Shown one piece after another: positions 24,686-33,297 of a stretch of DNA of 64,000 nt (the stretch's first letter is position 1; each line of letters starts with the position of its first letter). The translations under genes and the position numbers were made by a program. This DNA is from Lentzea nigeriaca. GTDB taxonomy: Bacteria > Actinomycetota > Actinomycetes > Mycobacteriales > Pseudonocardiaceae. Under the pieces are notes generated by a model, which saw only the letters and a list, made by a program, of their open reading frames with translations, did no database searches and was not told the DNA's origin. The stretch lies in the NCBI RefSeq assembly GCF_016907955.1, contig NZ_JAFBCX010000003.1, positions 620,001-684,000 on the forward strand, given 5' to 3'.

Positions 24686-24796
24686 CGGTCCCCCCTCTCG
24701 TCGGGTTCTCGCATTCTGTGCGGGCCGCGGGAACCTGTGCTGGGACGGCCACAGGGTGGGAAAAGTCGCTGGAGCGGGAATATTTCGCGCGGCTTG

Positions 24797-24816
24797 CCTT
24801 GACGTGCGCGTCAAGG
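24797..24816. promoter_or_regulatory. MerR-type operator and promoter
   Basis: CCTTGACGTGCGCGTCAAGG is a perfect inverted repeat (eight-base arms, four-base centre) that includes a TTGACG -35 element at 24799-24804. It lies 15 bases before the merR-type gene and also upstream of the divergent monooxygenase, so the regulator probably binds here and controls its own operon. Confidence 0.75.
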
Positions 24817-24831
24817 TTTAGCGTTCGGTGC

Positions 24832-25218
24832 ATGAGGATCGGCGAACTGGCCAAGCGAGCCGGCACCACCACGCGTGCGTTGCGCTTCTACGAGTCCCAG
24901 GGACTGCTGGACGCGCAGCGCACGTCCAACGGCTACCGGGAGTACGACGAGCACGACCTGCGGCTGGTGAAGGAGATCCAGTCGCTGCAGGCGGTCGGGC
25001 TGTCACTCGAGGACACCAGGCCGTTCGTGGCGTGCCTGCGCGCGGGGCACGAGTCCGGCGACTCGTGCCCGGACTCGCGCGAGGTCTACCGGCGCAAGCT
25101 CGCCGAGGTGGACGCGTGCCTGGAGCGGCTGAACACCGTCCGGGAGTTCCTGCTGGCCAGACTCGCCTTCCAAGATCCGTGCCTCGTGCCCGAACCCAAG
25201 GAGTTCCTGTGCAGCTGA
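24832..25218 (+). CDS. MerR-family transcriptional regulator rich in cysteine
   Basis: A 128-residue MerR protein with the N-terminal winged helix (MRIGELAKRAGTTTRALRFYE) and a dimer helix. Cysteines at 68, 79, 96, 117 and 127 could sense thiol stress, metals or electrophiles. The ATG at 24832 gives a near-leaderless message. The last bases overlap the thioredoxin gene, whose ribosome site AAGGAG lies inside this gene, so regulator and thioredoxin are made together. The effector is inferred from the neighbour. Confidence 0.9.
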   Translation: MRIGELAKRAGTTTRALRFYESQGLLDAQRTSNGYREYDEHDLRLVKEIQSLQAVGLSLEDTRPFVACLRAGHESGDSCPDSREVYRRKLAEVDACLERLNTVREFLLARLAFQDPCLVPEPKEFLCS

Positions 25219-25517
25219 CCGACGCCACGTTCGCCGACAAGACGCGGACAGGCACCGTGCTCGTCGAGTTCTGGGCGCAGTGGTGCGGACCGTGCCACAT
25301 GCTCTCGCCCGTGCTCGACGAGATCGACCGCGAACGCGACGACCTGACCGTGCTGAAGATCAACGCCGACGAGAACACCGCCACCGCACGCGACTACCAG
25401 GTCATGTCGCTGCCGACGATGCTGCTGTTCCGCGACGGTGTGCCGATCAGGCAGATCGTGGGAGCGCGCCCCAAGTCGCGGTTGCTCGCCGAATTGGATG
25501 ACGCGTTGAGCGCGTGA
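25209..25517 (+). CDS. trxA: Thioredoxin
   Basis: A 102-residue thioredoxin with the active site WCGPC at residues 25-29 and the cis-Pro loop SLPTMLLF. It starts with GTG at 25209, ten bases inside the merR gene, with AAGGAG five bases ahead. It reduces disulfides of cytoplasmic proteins. Control by a cysteine-rich MerR protein suggests induction by oxidative or electrophile stress rather than housekeeping expression. Confidence 0.93.
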   Translation: MQLTDATFADKTRTGTVLVEFWAQWCGPCHMLSPVLDEIDRERDDLTVLKINADENTATARDYQVMSLPTMLLFRDGVPIRQIVGARPKSRLLAELDDALSA

Positions 25518-25535
25518 GCCGCCTATCTTGAGCGC

Positions 25536-27119
25536 ATGCTCGGTCTCGAACTCGTAGTGGTGCTGGGCGTGTGCATCCTGGCGAGCAGTGTCGTGTCAGG
25601 ACGGTTACGCCTCGCGGCCCCGGTGTTGCTGGTGCTGTGCGGCGCGCTGCTCGGCTTCGTGCCCACCCTGGAGTCGGTCAGCCTGCCGCCGGAGGCGATG
25701 CTGCTGATCTTCCTCCCCGCCCTGCTCTACTGGGAGAGCCTCAACACCTCGCTGCGGGAGATCCGCAGCAACCTGCGCCCGATCGTGCTGCTCAGCACGT
25801 TGCTGGTGCTCGCGACGGCGGCCGCGGTCGCCTCGGTGGCCCACGCGCTCGGCCTCGACTGGGGCCCCGCGTGGGTGCTCGGCGCGGCCCTCGCGCCCAC
25901 CGACGCGACCGCGGTCTCGGCCATCGCCCGCGGCATGCCGCGCCGCACCACCACGATCCTGCGCGCCGAATCGTTGATCAACGACGGCACGGCGCTCGTG
26001 ATCTACGCGATCGCGGTGGCCATCACGACCGGTGAGCAGCAGTTCAGCACCGGCCTGGTCGGGCTGCGGCTGCTCCTGTCGTACGCGGGTGGCGCGGCGG
26101 CCGGTCTGGCGATCGCGTGGCTTTCCGTCCAGGTGCGCAAGCGCCTCGACAACCCGCTCCATGAGACGGTCGTCAGCATCCTCACGCCGTTCACCGCGTT
26201 CCTGCTGGCCGAGCTGGTGCACGGCTCCGGCGTGATCGCGGTGGTGACGTGCGGCCTGGCGCTGGCCAGGGTCGGCCCACGCATCGTGCGCGCCGACACC
26301 CGCCAGGTGACCACGGCGTTCTGGGGCATCGCGACGTTCGTGCTCAACGGTGCCTTGTTCGTCCTGATCGGACTCCAGGCCAACAGCGCGGTTCGCTCGC
26401 TGGACGGCTCGCAGATCTGGAAGTCGTTCGGTGCGATCGGACTCGTCGCGCTGACGGTGGCGGGCACCCGGTTGCTGTGGAGCTACACCACTCCGTACAT
26501 CATCCGCGCGATCGACCGCCGGCCACAGCAACGGCTGCGCCGGGTGGGCGCCCGCCAACGCCTGGTGTCGTCGGCGGCCGGGTTCCGCGGCGCGGTGTCG
26601 CTGGCCGCCGCCCTGGCCGTGCCGGAGACAGTCGTCGGCGGCGGGCCGTTCCCGTTCCGCGAGGAGATCATCCTCATCACGTCCGGCGTGGTCGTGCTGA
26701 CGCTGGTCGTGCAGTCGCTGATGCTGCCGTCGATCCTCCGCTTCTCGCAGCTGCCAGAGGACACGGCGGTGGAGGAGGAACTCCGGCTGGCCCAGGTGAC
26801 CGCGTCCGAGGAGGCCTACGAGGCCCTGCCACGCCTCGCCGACAAGGTCGGTGTGTCGGACGTCGTCTACAAACGCGTGCTCGCCGAGTACGAGCACCAC
26901 CTGGAGGTCAGGCGGGCCAAGGAAGCCGGCGACCTCGAGGTGGTGCAGTCCGAGGTCGAATACAACGCGCTGCGGCTGGAGCTGATCGGGCACAAGCGGG
27001 CGACGGTGGTGCGGCTGCGGGACGAGCAGGCCATCGACGACATCGTGCTGCGGGCGGTGCAGCGCAAGCTCGACATCGAGGAGGTGCGGCTCTCGCGGCG
27101 GGAGATCGAGGAGGACTGA
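25536..27119 (+). CDS. Na+/H+ antiporter, CPA1 (NhaP-like)
   Basis: A 527-residue antiporter with about twelve membrane segments. PTDATAVSAI (Asp123) and ESLINDGTALVIY (Glu145, Asn149-Asp150) are the ion-binding residues of electroneutral CPA1 exchangers. The C-terminal 110 residues are charged and helical, and probably cytoplasmic and regulatory. It exports Na+ in exchange for protons. The gene lies 18 bases after thioredoxin and may share its promoter. Confidence 0.92.
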   Translation: MLGLELVVVLGVCILASSVVSGRLRLAAPVLLVLCGALLGFVPTLESVSLPPEAMLLIFLPALLYWESLNTSLREIRSNLRPIVLLSTLLVLATAAAVASVAHALGLDWGPAWVLGAALAPTDATAVSAIARGMPRRTTTILRAESLINDGTALVIYAIAVAITTGEQQFSTGLVGLRLLLSYAGGAAAGLAIAWLSVQVRKRLDNPLHETVVSILTPFTAFLLAELVHGSGVIAVVTCGLALARVGPRIVRADTRQVTTAFWGIATFVLNGALFVLIGLQANSAVRSLDGSQIWKSFGAIGLVALTVAGTRLLWSYTTPYIIRAIDRRPQQRLRRVGARQRLVSSAAGFRGAVSLAAALAVPETVVGGGPFPFREEIILITSGVVVLTLVVQSLMLPSILRFSQLPEDTAVEEELRLAQVTASEEAYEALPRLADKVGVSDVVYKRVLAEYEHHLEVRRAKEAGDLEVVQSEVEYNALRLELIGHKRATVVRLRDEQAIDDIVLRAVQRKLDIEEVRLSRREIEED

Positions 27120-27129
27120 CCTGCTCTGA

Positions 27130-27154
27130 TGGCGTCTGCAAGTACCACCAACTC
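27130..27154. repeat. Copy of the dispersed palindrome arm
   Basis: These 25 bases are the exact inverse of 12890-12914 in the synthase gene. They begin 11 bases after the antiporter stop. The second arm of the hairpin is not intact here; the rest of the 27155-27289 gap holds no recognisable gene. Confidence 0.7.
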
Positions 27155-27289
27155 AACATCAACAGGCGCTTTCCTACCACCAACAGGGGGAGGTGGACGG
27201 CGTGGGGTCAGCCCGATGTCCAACCGCATCTCCTGGTAACAGTGAAAACGCTTCTCGCCCCGGCTCACTCGGCATCTAGTCTGCGTTGC

Positions 27290-27721
27290 GTGCATCAGCC
27301 CCGAAGGCGCGACCGGCGCCCGGCCCGCAGGGTGTCACCGGGGCACGCTCCGCGTCAGCGGCTCGACCTCGCCGGAGCCGACGTGGTGCTGGTGGGCTAC
27401 TTCTCCGCGAAGGAGAAGAAGCTCGCGGAGCTCATGGCGTCGGCTGCCGACGAACTGGCGGCACGCGGCGCTCACGTCGTCAGGCAGATCGTGCAACGAC
27501 GGGGCGTCTCGCACGGCGGGGTCAGGAAGATGAGCCTGCCCTTCTCCTCGCGGACCTTGCTCAGCTACGGGAAGGTTCGCGAGGTGGCCGAGGCCTGCGA
27601 GCAGGCTGACGCCGATGCGGTGATCTTCGTTGCCTCGCTGACCGAGCGGCAACGACGCACGCTGACGATCATGCTCGGCCGGCCTGCGGTGGGTCTTCCT
27701 GACATAGAGTCGGTCTCATGA
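27290..27721 (+). CDS. Stand-alone HflX N-terminal-like domain protein
   Basis: A 143-residue protein. From about residue 25 it resembles the N-terminal domain of the ribosome-associated GTPase HflX: GADVVLVGYFSAKEKKLAELMASAADELAARGAHVV, VVRQIVQRRG, LSYGKVREVAEACEQADADAVIF and LTERQRRTL. The GTPase domain is absent. The GTG at 27290 is the best start in frame but has no clear ribosome site, and the first 24 residues are basic and poorly conserved. Its stop overlaps the kinase fusion start (ATGA), so the two are coupled. It may be a remnant or a stand-alone ribosome or nucleotide binder. Confidence 0.6.
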   Translation: MHQPRRRDRRPARRVSPGHAPRQRLDLAGADVVLVGYFSAKEKKLAELMASAADELAARGAHVVRQIVQRRGVSHGGVRKMSLPFSSRTLLSYGKVREVAEACEQADADAVIFVASLTERQRRTLTIMLGRPAVGLPDIESVS

Positions 27722-28728
27722 TCACTCCACGGGACCGCGTGCTGGGCAGGATCGCCGACCACCTCGTCGCTCAGCTTCCAGGCCATCCACTGCGGGTGGC
27801 CGTCGACGGCATCACGGCGGCAGGCAAGACGACGCTGGCCCGTGAGCTGGCGGCCGCGGTTTCCGCACGTGGCCGCGTGGCGGCGCACCTGTCGATGGAC
27901 GGGTTCCACAACCCACGCGCGATCCGGCACCGGCAAGGGCGTGACTCGGCGGACGGGTACTACGCGGACGCCTACGACTTCGCGTCGTTCTCCCGGCTCG
28001 TGCTCGAACCGCTCGGACCCGGCGGGGATCGGAAGTACCGGGAGCGGATCATCGACCTGGCCTCGGACACCCCGATCGACGAGCCGCCAGTCGAGGCGCC
28101 GGAGGTGCTGGTGGTCGACGGCAGCTTCCTGCAGCGGGACCTGGTGTGGGACGAGGTGGTCTTCGTCGACACGCCGTTCGAGGTTGCGCGGGAGCGCGGG
28201 GCACGCCGCGACACGGAGTTGCTCGGCGGGCTGGAGCAGGCTCAGCGTGCGTTCGACCGGCGATATCACGCGGCCAGCCGCCGTTACCTCGACGAGGTCG
28301 GGCCCGAACGGCGCGCCACCGTCGTGATCGGCAACGAGGACGTCGCGAACCCCGTGTTGCGGCGGATCGGCGGGCCCGCCGATGCGGTGGTCAACCTCTT
28401 CTCGTACGGGACCCTGCAGACGCCGTCGGTGCAGATCGAGCACTTCGGGCGGACGCTGGTGGGCAAGGAGGACGTGCTGCCCGGTTATCGGCAGGAGTGG
28501 GTGACGATCACCGATCCGGCCGTGATCGAGGTCAGCGGCACGGATCGGCACCCGATCGTCCGGCACACCGGCGATCCCGCCGACACGACCGCAGGCACGA
28601 TGCTGGAGGTCACGACCGCGGAGTTTGCTGCGGCCGACCTCTACGAGGTCGACGACTACCGGCGTGCGCTGGTGCGGCTCGGTTCGGGCAGCGAGGCCTG
28701 GGTGTACCTGGCTAGCGATTCTCGATGA
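27718..28728 (+). CDS. Fusion of uridine-kinase-like P-loop kinase and AIG2/gamma-glutamylcyclotransferase-like domain
   Basis: A 336-residue two-domain protein. Residues 1-222 are a nucleoside-kinase-type P-loop domain (DGITAAGKTT at 30-39, SMDGFHNPRAIRHRQGRDSADGYY, then EVLVVDGSFLQ). Residues 226-336 match the AIG2/GGCT fold (NLFSYGTLQTPSVQ, then LYEVDDYRRALVRL with the likely catalytic Glu). The first domain should phosphorylate a nucleoside or a similar hydroxylated substrate; the second may remove gamma-glutamyl groups. The fusion suggests two linked steps on one substrate. It has a paralogue of the kinase part at 43331-43972. Confidence 0.88.
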   Translation: MITPRDRVLGRIADHLVAQLPGHPLRVAVDGITAAGKTTLARELAAAVSARGRVAAHLSMDGFHNPRAIRHRQGRDSADGYYADAYDFASFSRLVLEPLGPGGDRKYRERIIDLASDTPIDEPPVEAPEVLVVDGSFLQRDLVWDEVVFVDTPFEVARERGARRDTELLGGLEQAQRAFDRRYHAASRRYLDEVGPERRATVVIGNEDVANPVLRRIGGPADAVVNLFSYGTLQTPSVQIEHFGRTLVGKEDVLPGYRQEWVTITDPAVIEVSGTDRHPIVRHTGDPADTTAGTMLEVTTAEFAAADLYEVDDYRRALVRLGSGSEAWVYLASDSR

Positions 28729-28885
28729 AGTTCTTCCAGGCGCTGGAAGTGAAGATCAGAACGCCTCCGGAGGGGTTCTTCGAGTCACGGACGAGTGCGT
28801 CGTGGGCCAGTGACACCTCGACGCAGTCGCCGTCCTCCGTCGCACCGCTGTAGCTGCTCTTACGCCAAACGCGTTCCTGCGTCAT
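28712..28885 (-). CDS. DUF397 protein
   Basis: A 57-residue DUF397 protein (VWRKSSYSGATEDGDCVEVS, then VRDSKNPSGGVLIFTSSAWKNF). Such proteins are encoded next to XRE regulators of the DUF5753 type in actinomycetes, and the pair behaves somewhat like an antitoxin or anti-regulator set. The start lies 26 bases inside the regulator gene, and the 3' end overlaps the convergent kinase fusion by 17 bases. Confidence 0.9.
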   Translation of the reverse strand: MTQERVWRKSSYSGATEDGDCVEVSLAHDALVRDSKNPSGGVLIFTSSAWKNFIENR

Positions 28886-29708
28886 CGTGGTCCTCTCGCG
28901 GTCGGCCGACGTACTCAGCCAGCTTCTTCCGCGATTGTTCCGCATCCAAGGCGACCTCAGCCAAACGGTCGAACAGCAGACGGGCCCTCACGATGGCACC
29001 AGGATCCTGAACGAACACGTTCACCAGGTCGCCTTCGATGAAGGCCACCGGCATCGCCTTTTCGAACTCCCACAGGGTGCAGTTCGTGGCCACCACAGGC
29101 GCGTTCGCAGGAATGATCCGGATGAGCTGCGCGCTGAACAGCAGGCGTGCGTACTGGTCCGCCATGATGTCGCTGTCCCCGACCTGCAGCTGCAACGCGT
29201 GCTCATGGATGTAGAACCAGCAAATCGGCCGATCGTGTCGTCGCAACAGCGACTGCCTGTCCGTCCGGAACTGGACGAGCGACGGGATGCGATCTTCGGT
29301 GACGAACCCACCCATCCGGTACCAGGCGTCGGCATACTCGGGCGTCTGCAGGAGACCCGTCACGGACTGCGCGTCGTACCGCATGATCGTCTTGGCGGTC
29401 GACTCCGCCATCGCGAGCGTGCGGAGGTTGTCCGACACCTGGACGATGTACTCCTCGAAGGCGTACCGGTAGCGCCGCTTGAAGTCCTCAAAGAAGTCGA
29501 TGTCCTTGCCGCACATGGACAAGTACTGCACGAGGTCGATCTCGCTGGCGCGGTACTTGCCGGTCTCGACGGTCGAGACCTTGCTCGGATCCCAGCCGAG
29601 CTTGACGGCGAGCGCGTTGCCGGTCAGCCCGGTGCAGGTTTCGCGCAAGCGGCGCAGTTCGTCGCCCAGATCCCGGCTGTATGCGGTGGATGGAGTGGTC
29701 GTTGCCAT
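28860..29708 (-). CDS. XRE-family regulator with DUF5753 domain
   Basis: A 282-residue regulator. Residues about 12-66 form the helix-turn-helix (LRRLRETCTGLTGNALAVKLGWDPSKVSTVE) and residues about 100-275 the DUF5753 domain, with the typical LLQTPEYADAW. Members partner DUF397 proteins, as here, and often act in development or antibiotic control. A likely self-operator lies 17 bases upstream. The divergent gene begins the export operon at 29842, which it may also affect. Confidence 0.92.
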   Translation of the reverse strand: MATTTPSTAYSRDLGDELRRLRETCTGLTGNALAVKLGWDPSKVSTVETGKYRASEIDLVQYLSMCGKDIDFFEDFKRRYRYAFEEYIVQVSDNLRTLAMAESTAKTIMRYDAQSVTGLLQTPEYADAWYRMGGFVTEDRIPSLVQFRTDRQSLLRRHDRPICWFYIHEHALQLQVGDSDIMADQYARLLFSAQLIRIIPANAPVVATNCTLWEFEKAMPVAFIEGDLVNVFVQDPGAIVRARLLFDRLAEVALDAEQSRKKLAEYVGRPREDHDDAGTRLA

Positions 29709-29724
29709 GCCATCGACGCTAGGG

Positions 29725-29741
29725 GTTGCTCGAAAAGCAAC
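29725..29741. promoter_or_regulatory. Inverted repeat upstream of the XRE gene
   Basis: GTTGCT and AGCAAC (29725-29730 and 29736-29741) form a six-base inverted repeat with a five-base centre, overlapping the expected promoter of the regulator. It is a candidate binding site for autoregulation. Confidence 0.5.
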
Positions 29742-29841
29742 AAGATGCTCATTCGGGTGAAAACGTATTGGCCGGGATCATCAGGAAACTGCCAGGAATC
29801 TCGCAGCCGGTCTACAGCTTGGCAGACGACGATCCGTCTCC

Positions 29842-30942
29842 ATGACTCGACGTCGCAGATCCTTGTTGATCAACGGACTGCTGGTGGTGGTGCTCCTCGG
29901 TGCCGGCGTGGCCGGCTACCTGGTGTTCTTCGGCTCCTCCGGCAACGCCCAGCCCACCGCCGCACGCACGGCGGCCGCCGCGAACCGCGACGTCAGCGAG
30001 GTGGTCACGGCGTCGGGCACGGTGCAGAGCTCGTTCAGCGCCGCGGCGTCGTTCGGCACGAGCGGCACCGTCACCGAGGTCGACGTCAAGGTCGGCGACG
30101 CCGTCACCAAGGGGCAGCAGCTCGCCAGGCTGGATTCGACGCAGGCGCAGCTGCAGGTCGACATCGCGCAGGGCAACCTCGACGCGGCCGCCGCGAAGGG
30201 CACGGGCACCACTGCGTTGCTCACCGCCTACCGGCAGGCGCAGCTCGCGCTCAAGCAGGCCCAGGACACGCTCGCCTCAACCACGCTGACCGCTCCCGGC
30301 GACGGCACGATCACGTCGATCACCGGGTCCGTCGGGCAGAAGGTCGGCAGCAGCAACAACACCGCGTCGACCACAAGCACCACCACCACGACGACGACAT
30401 CTGGGTTCGTCGTCGTCACCGACCTGAAGAACCTCGTGCTGCACGCGAACGTCTCCGAGTCCGACGTCAGCAAGCTCAAGGTCGACCAGGCGGCGACCGT
30501 CACGGTCAACGCCATGGCCACGCAGCCGATCCAGGCCAAGGTCGCCCAGGTCGACCTCACCCCCACCACGTCGAACAACGTCGTCCAGTACGGCGTGACG
30601 CTCAGCCTCACCGACCCGCCGGCCGGGCTGCGGCCCGGTCAGTCGGCGAGCGTGGAGATCACCGTCAGCCAGGTGTCGAACGTGCTCGCCGTCCCCGCGG
30701 CCGCCGTGCAGACCGTGAACAACCAGAGCACGGTCCAGGTGCTCGAGAACGGCGCCGAGACCCGCAAAACCGTCGAGGTCGGGGTGCGCGGCGACCAGTA
30801 CGTGGAGATCAAGTCAGGCCTGACCGCGGGTGAGGAGGTCGTGCTGCCGCCGGTGACCACGTCGACCAGCACGAACCGCCAGCCGCAGCAAGGAAACTTC
30901 CCGGGCACCGGGAACCGCAACGGTGGCGGGTTCGGCCGATGA
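29842..30942 (+). CDS. MacA/HlyD-type adaptor of an ABC exporter
   Basis: A 366-residue membrane-fusion-type protein with one N-terminal membrane anchor (about 9-30) and an extracytoplasmic lipoyl, hairpin and barrel body. The hairpin is short. A threonine- and serine-rich low-complexity linker (TTSTTTTTTT near residue 185) is inserted between the lipoyl halves, and a glycine- and asparagine-rich tail ends the protein. Its stop overlaps the ATPase start (ATGA). It should link the MacB-like permease to the cell wall space. In Gram-positives the function is often peptide or antibiotic export or envelope stress relief. Confidence 0.87.
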   Translation: MTRRRRSLLINGLLVVVLLGAGVAGYLVFFGSSGNAQPTAARTAAAANRDVSEVVTASGTVQSSFSAAASFGTSGTVTEVDVKVGDAVTKGQQLARLDSTQAQLQVDIAQGNLDAAAAKGTGTTALLTAYRQAQLALKQAQDTLASTTLTAPGDGTITSITGSVGQKVGSSNNTASTTSTTTTTTTSGFVVVTDLKNLVLHANVSESDVSKLKVDQAATVTVNAMATQPIQAKVAQVDLTPTTSNNVVQYGVTLSLTDPPAGLRPGQSASVEITVSQVSNVLAVPAAAVQTVNNQSTVQVLENGAETRKTVEVGVRGDQYVEIKSGLTAGEEVVLPPVTTSTSTNRQPQQGNFPGTGNRNGGGFGR

Positions 30943-31619
30943 GCCCGGTCATCGAGGTCAGGAACCTCCGCAAGACCTACGGAGCAGGCGACACGGCCGT
31001 GCACGCCCTCAGAGGCCTCGATCTCACCGTCGAGAAGGGCGAGTACATCGCGATCATGGGCGCGTCCGGGTCCGGCAAGTCGACGTTGCTCAACATCCTC
31101 GGCTGCCTCGACATCCCGACATCGGGCACGTACCTGCTGGACGGCATCGACACGGGTGACTTCGACGAGGAGCAGCTGTCCCTGCTGCGCAACCGCAAGA
31201 TCGGGTTCGTCTTCCAGTCGTTCAACCTGGTGCCGCGAACCACGGCGCTCGCGAACGTGGAACTTCCCTTGGTGTACGCGGGCGTGCGGCGTGCCCAGCG
31301 CCGTGAACGCGCGTTGGCAGCGCTCGATCTCGTTGGTCTGAAAGAACGTACGCACCACCGGCCCAACGAACTGTCCGGCGGGCAACAACAACGCGTCGCC
31401 ATCGCCCGCGCGCTCGTCACGTCGCCCGCGATCGTGCTGGCCGACGAGCCGACCGGAAACCTCGACACCGACTCCAGCCGCGAGGTCATGGCGATCCTCG
31501 ACCGCCTGCACGCCAGCGGCCGCACGGTCGTGTTGATCACGCACGAGGACGAGGTCGCCGCCCACGCCATGCGCACGATTCGCGTGGTTGACGGCCGCGT
31601 CGCGGGGGTGCTGGTGTGA
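30939..31619 (+). CDS. MacB/LolD-type ABC ATPase
   Basis: A 226-residue ATPase with Walker A GASGSGKST, Q-loop FVFQSFNLV, signature [15 protein letters not shown] and Walker B IVLADEPTGNLD, the typical form of type VII (MacB, LolD, FtsE) transporters. It overlaps the adaptor by four bases and the permease GTG by four. It drives the mechanotransmission cycle of the permease encoded next. Confidence 0.94.
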   Translation: MSPVIEVRNLRKTYGAGDTAVHALRGLDLTVEKGEYIAIMGASGSGKSTLLNILGCLDIPTSGTYLLDGIDTGDFDEEQLSLLRNRKIGFVFQSFNLVPRTTALANVELPLVYAGVRRAQRRERALAALDLVGLKERTHHRPNELSGGQQQRVAIARALVTSPAIVLADEPTGNLDTDSSREVMAILDRLHASGRTVVLITHEDEVAAHAMRTIRVVDGRVAGVLV

Positions 31620-32806
31620 GACTGGTCGAAATCGCCGCGTTCGCGGTGCGCGGGCTGACGGCGAACAAGATGCGGTCGGGGCTCACGACGCTGGGCATCC
31701 TGATCGGTGTCGCGTCGGTGATCCTGCTGATCGCGGTCGGCAACGGCGCGTCGAGCGCGGTGCAGCAGAGCATCGCGGGGCTCGGCACGAACATCCTGAC
31801 GATCAGCCCGCAGCGCGCCCAGCAGGGCAGCACGGTCAAGCCGCTGACGACGGCGGACGCGGCGGCACTGGTCGGCCCCGACTCCCCCGACGTCAAGTAC
31901 GCGTCGCCGGTCGTGTCCGCGCAGGCGACCGCGGGGTACGGCGGCACCAGCTACGCGATCAGCCAGTTCATCGGCACCGACCCGCATTACTTCGAGACGA
32001 CGAACAGCGGTGTCGCGCAAGGGAACCTGTTCTCCGACAACGACATCCAGCAGGCGCGCAAGGTCGTCGTGATCGGCGCGACCGTCGCCACGCAGCTCTT
32101 CCCCGGCGTCGATCCGGTCGGGAAGTCCATGCTGGTCAACAACATCCCGTTCACCGTCGTCGGAGTGCTCGCGGCGAAGGGCTCCAGCGGGTTGCAGGAC
32201 GCCGACGACATGGCCGTGGCACCGCTGACGACCACGCAGAACGCGTTGACCGGCTACGGCAGCCTCACCCAGATCGTCGTGCAGGCCCGCAGCGCCGACG
32301 CGTTGCCGAACGCGCAGGCCCAGGTCACGACGATCCTCAACGGACGGCACAAGGTCAGCCAGACCGCCGACTACCGGATCCTCAGCCAGGACCAGCTGCT
32401 CACCGCGCGGACCGCCACGACGGAGACGTTCACCGTGCTGCTCGCGTCGGTGGCGGCGATCTCGTTGCTGGTGGGCGGAATCGGCATCACGAACATCATG
32501 CTGGTGACCGTCACCGAACGGATCCGCGAGATCGGCATCCGCAAAGCCGTCGGCGCGCCGCGTTCGTCGATCCTCGGCCAGTTCCTGATCGAGGCGACGC
32601 TGCTGAGCCTGTTCGGCGGTGCGCTGGGCGTGGCCGCGGGGATGCTCGGCACCCAGTTCACCATCGCGGGCATCAAGCCCGTGCTCGTGCCGTCGTCGGT
32701 GCTGCTCGCTTTCGCGGTGTCGGCGTTGATCGGCCTGTTCTTCGGCAGCTACCCGGCCTCGCGCGCGGCGAAGCTCCGTCCCATCGAAGCTCTCAGGCAC
32801 GAATAG
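31616..32806 (+). CDS. MacB-like ABC permease (FtsX superfamily)
   Basis: A 396-residue permease with the MacB order: one N-terminal membrane segment after KMRSGLTTLGILIGVASVILL, a large extracytoplasmic domain (about 45-265), then three membrane segments. The cytoplasmic stretch ERIREIGIRKAVGAP is the family hallmark. It starts with GTG at 31616, overlapping the ATPase stop. Together the three genes form a complete export unit whose substrate is unknown. Confidence 0.93.
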   Translation: MRLVEIAAFAVRGLTANKMRSGLTTLGILIGVASVILLIAVGNGASSAVQQSIAGLGTNILTISPQRAQQGSTVKPLTTADAAALVGPDSPDVKYASPVVSAQATAGYGGTSYAISQFIGTDPHYFETTNSGVAQGNLFSDNDIQQARKVVVIGATVATQLFPGVDPVGKSMLVNNIPFTVVGVLAAKGSSGLQDADDMAVAPLTTTQNALTGYGSLTQIVVQARSADALPNAQAQVTTILNGRHKVSQTADYRILSQDQLLTARTATTETFTVLLASVAAISLLVGGIGITNIMLVTVTERIREIGIRKAVGAPRSSILGQFLIEATLLSLFGGALGVAAGMLGTQFTIAGIKPVLVPSSVLLAFAVSALIGLFFGSYPASRAAKLRPIEALRHE

Positions 32807-32817
32807 GAGTGCAGCAA

Positions 32818-33297
32818 GTGACCAGCCCACTCGACCAGCCGCTCGAGAACGACCTGTCGGCGCAGCTGAAGGAGCGCAAGACCGGCTTCGGCAAGACCAC
32901 GATCATCCTGGGGGTCGCGGTGCTCGCCATCGTCGCGTTCGTCGGCGGGGTGTTCGTGCAGAAGTCCTTCGGCTCCACGCGGACCCCGACCCGCCAGAAC
33001 GCCGCCCGGCAGTTCAACGGCACCCCGCCGTCCGGTTCGCAGCAGCGGCCGAACGGCGGCTTCGGCCGCGGCACCATCGGCACGATCGACCACGTCGACG
33101 GCACCACCGTGTACGTGAAGACGCAGAACGGCCAGGTCATCAAGGTGTCCACTTCGGACTCCACGAAGGTGCAGATCACCTCCGACGGCAAGCTGACCGA
33201 CCTGAAGGCGGGACAGCAGGTCGTCGTGCAGGGCCAGGCAGGGTCGGACGGCACGGTGACCGCGCAGACGCTGACCCAGCGGCCGCCCAACGGCTGA
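32818..33297 (+). CDS. Single-pass membrane protein with DUF5666-like domain
   Basis: A 159-residue protein with a charged cytoplasmic N-terminus, one membrane segment (about 28-46), a flexible Arg/Gln/Pro-rich linker and a small beta domain (TIGTIDHVDGTTVYVKTQ, then DLKAGQQVVVQGQAG) like DUF5666. The GTG at 32818 has GGAG eight bases before it. Its stop overlaps the response regulator start (TGATG). It may monitor or stabilise the exporter outside the membrane. Its role is inferred from position only. Confidence 0.8.
   Translation: MTSPLDQPLENDLSAQLKERKTGFGKTTIILGVAVLAIVAFVGGVFVQKSFGSTRTPTRQNAARQFNGTPPSGSQQRPNGGFGRGTIGTIDHVDGTTVYVKTQNGQVIKVSTSDSTKVQITSDGKLTDLKAGQQVVVQGQAGSDGTVTAQTLTQRPPNG

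Noticed and set aside
24686..24814. N-terminal extension of the smaller flavin oxidoreductase to an ATG at 24814
   Set aside because: The added residues are unlike the family, and the strong GAGAGGGGGG ribosome site supports the GTG at 24685.
30350..30405. Repetitive Thr/Ser codons in the adaptor gene as a tandem repeat
   Set aside because: Simple low-complexity linker coding; unit length is irregular and no separate repeat element is needed to explain it.
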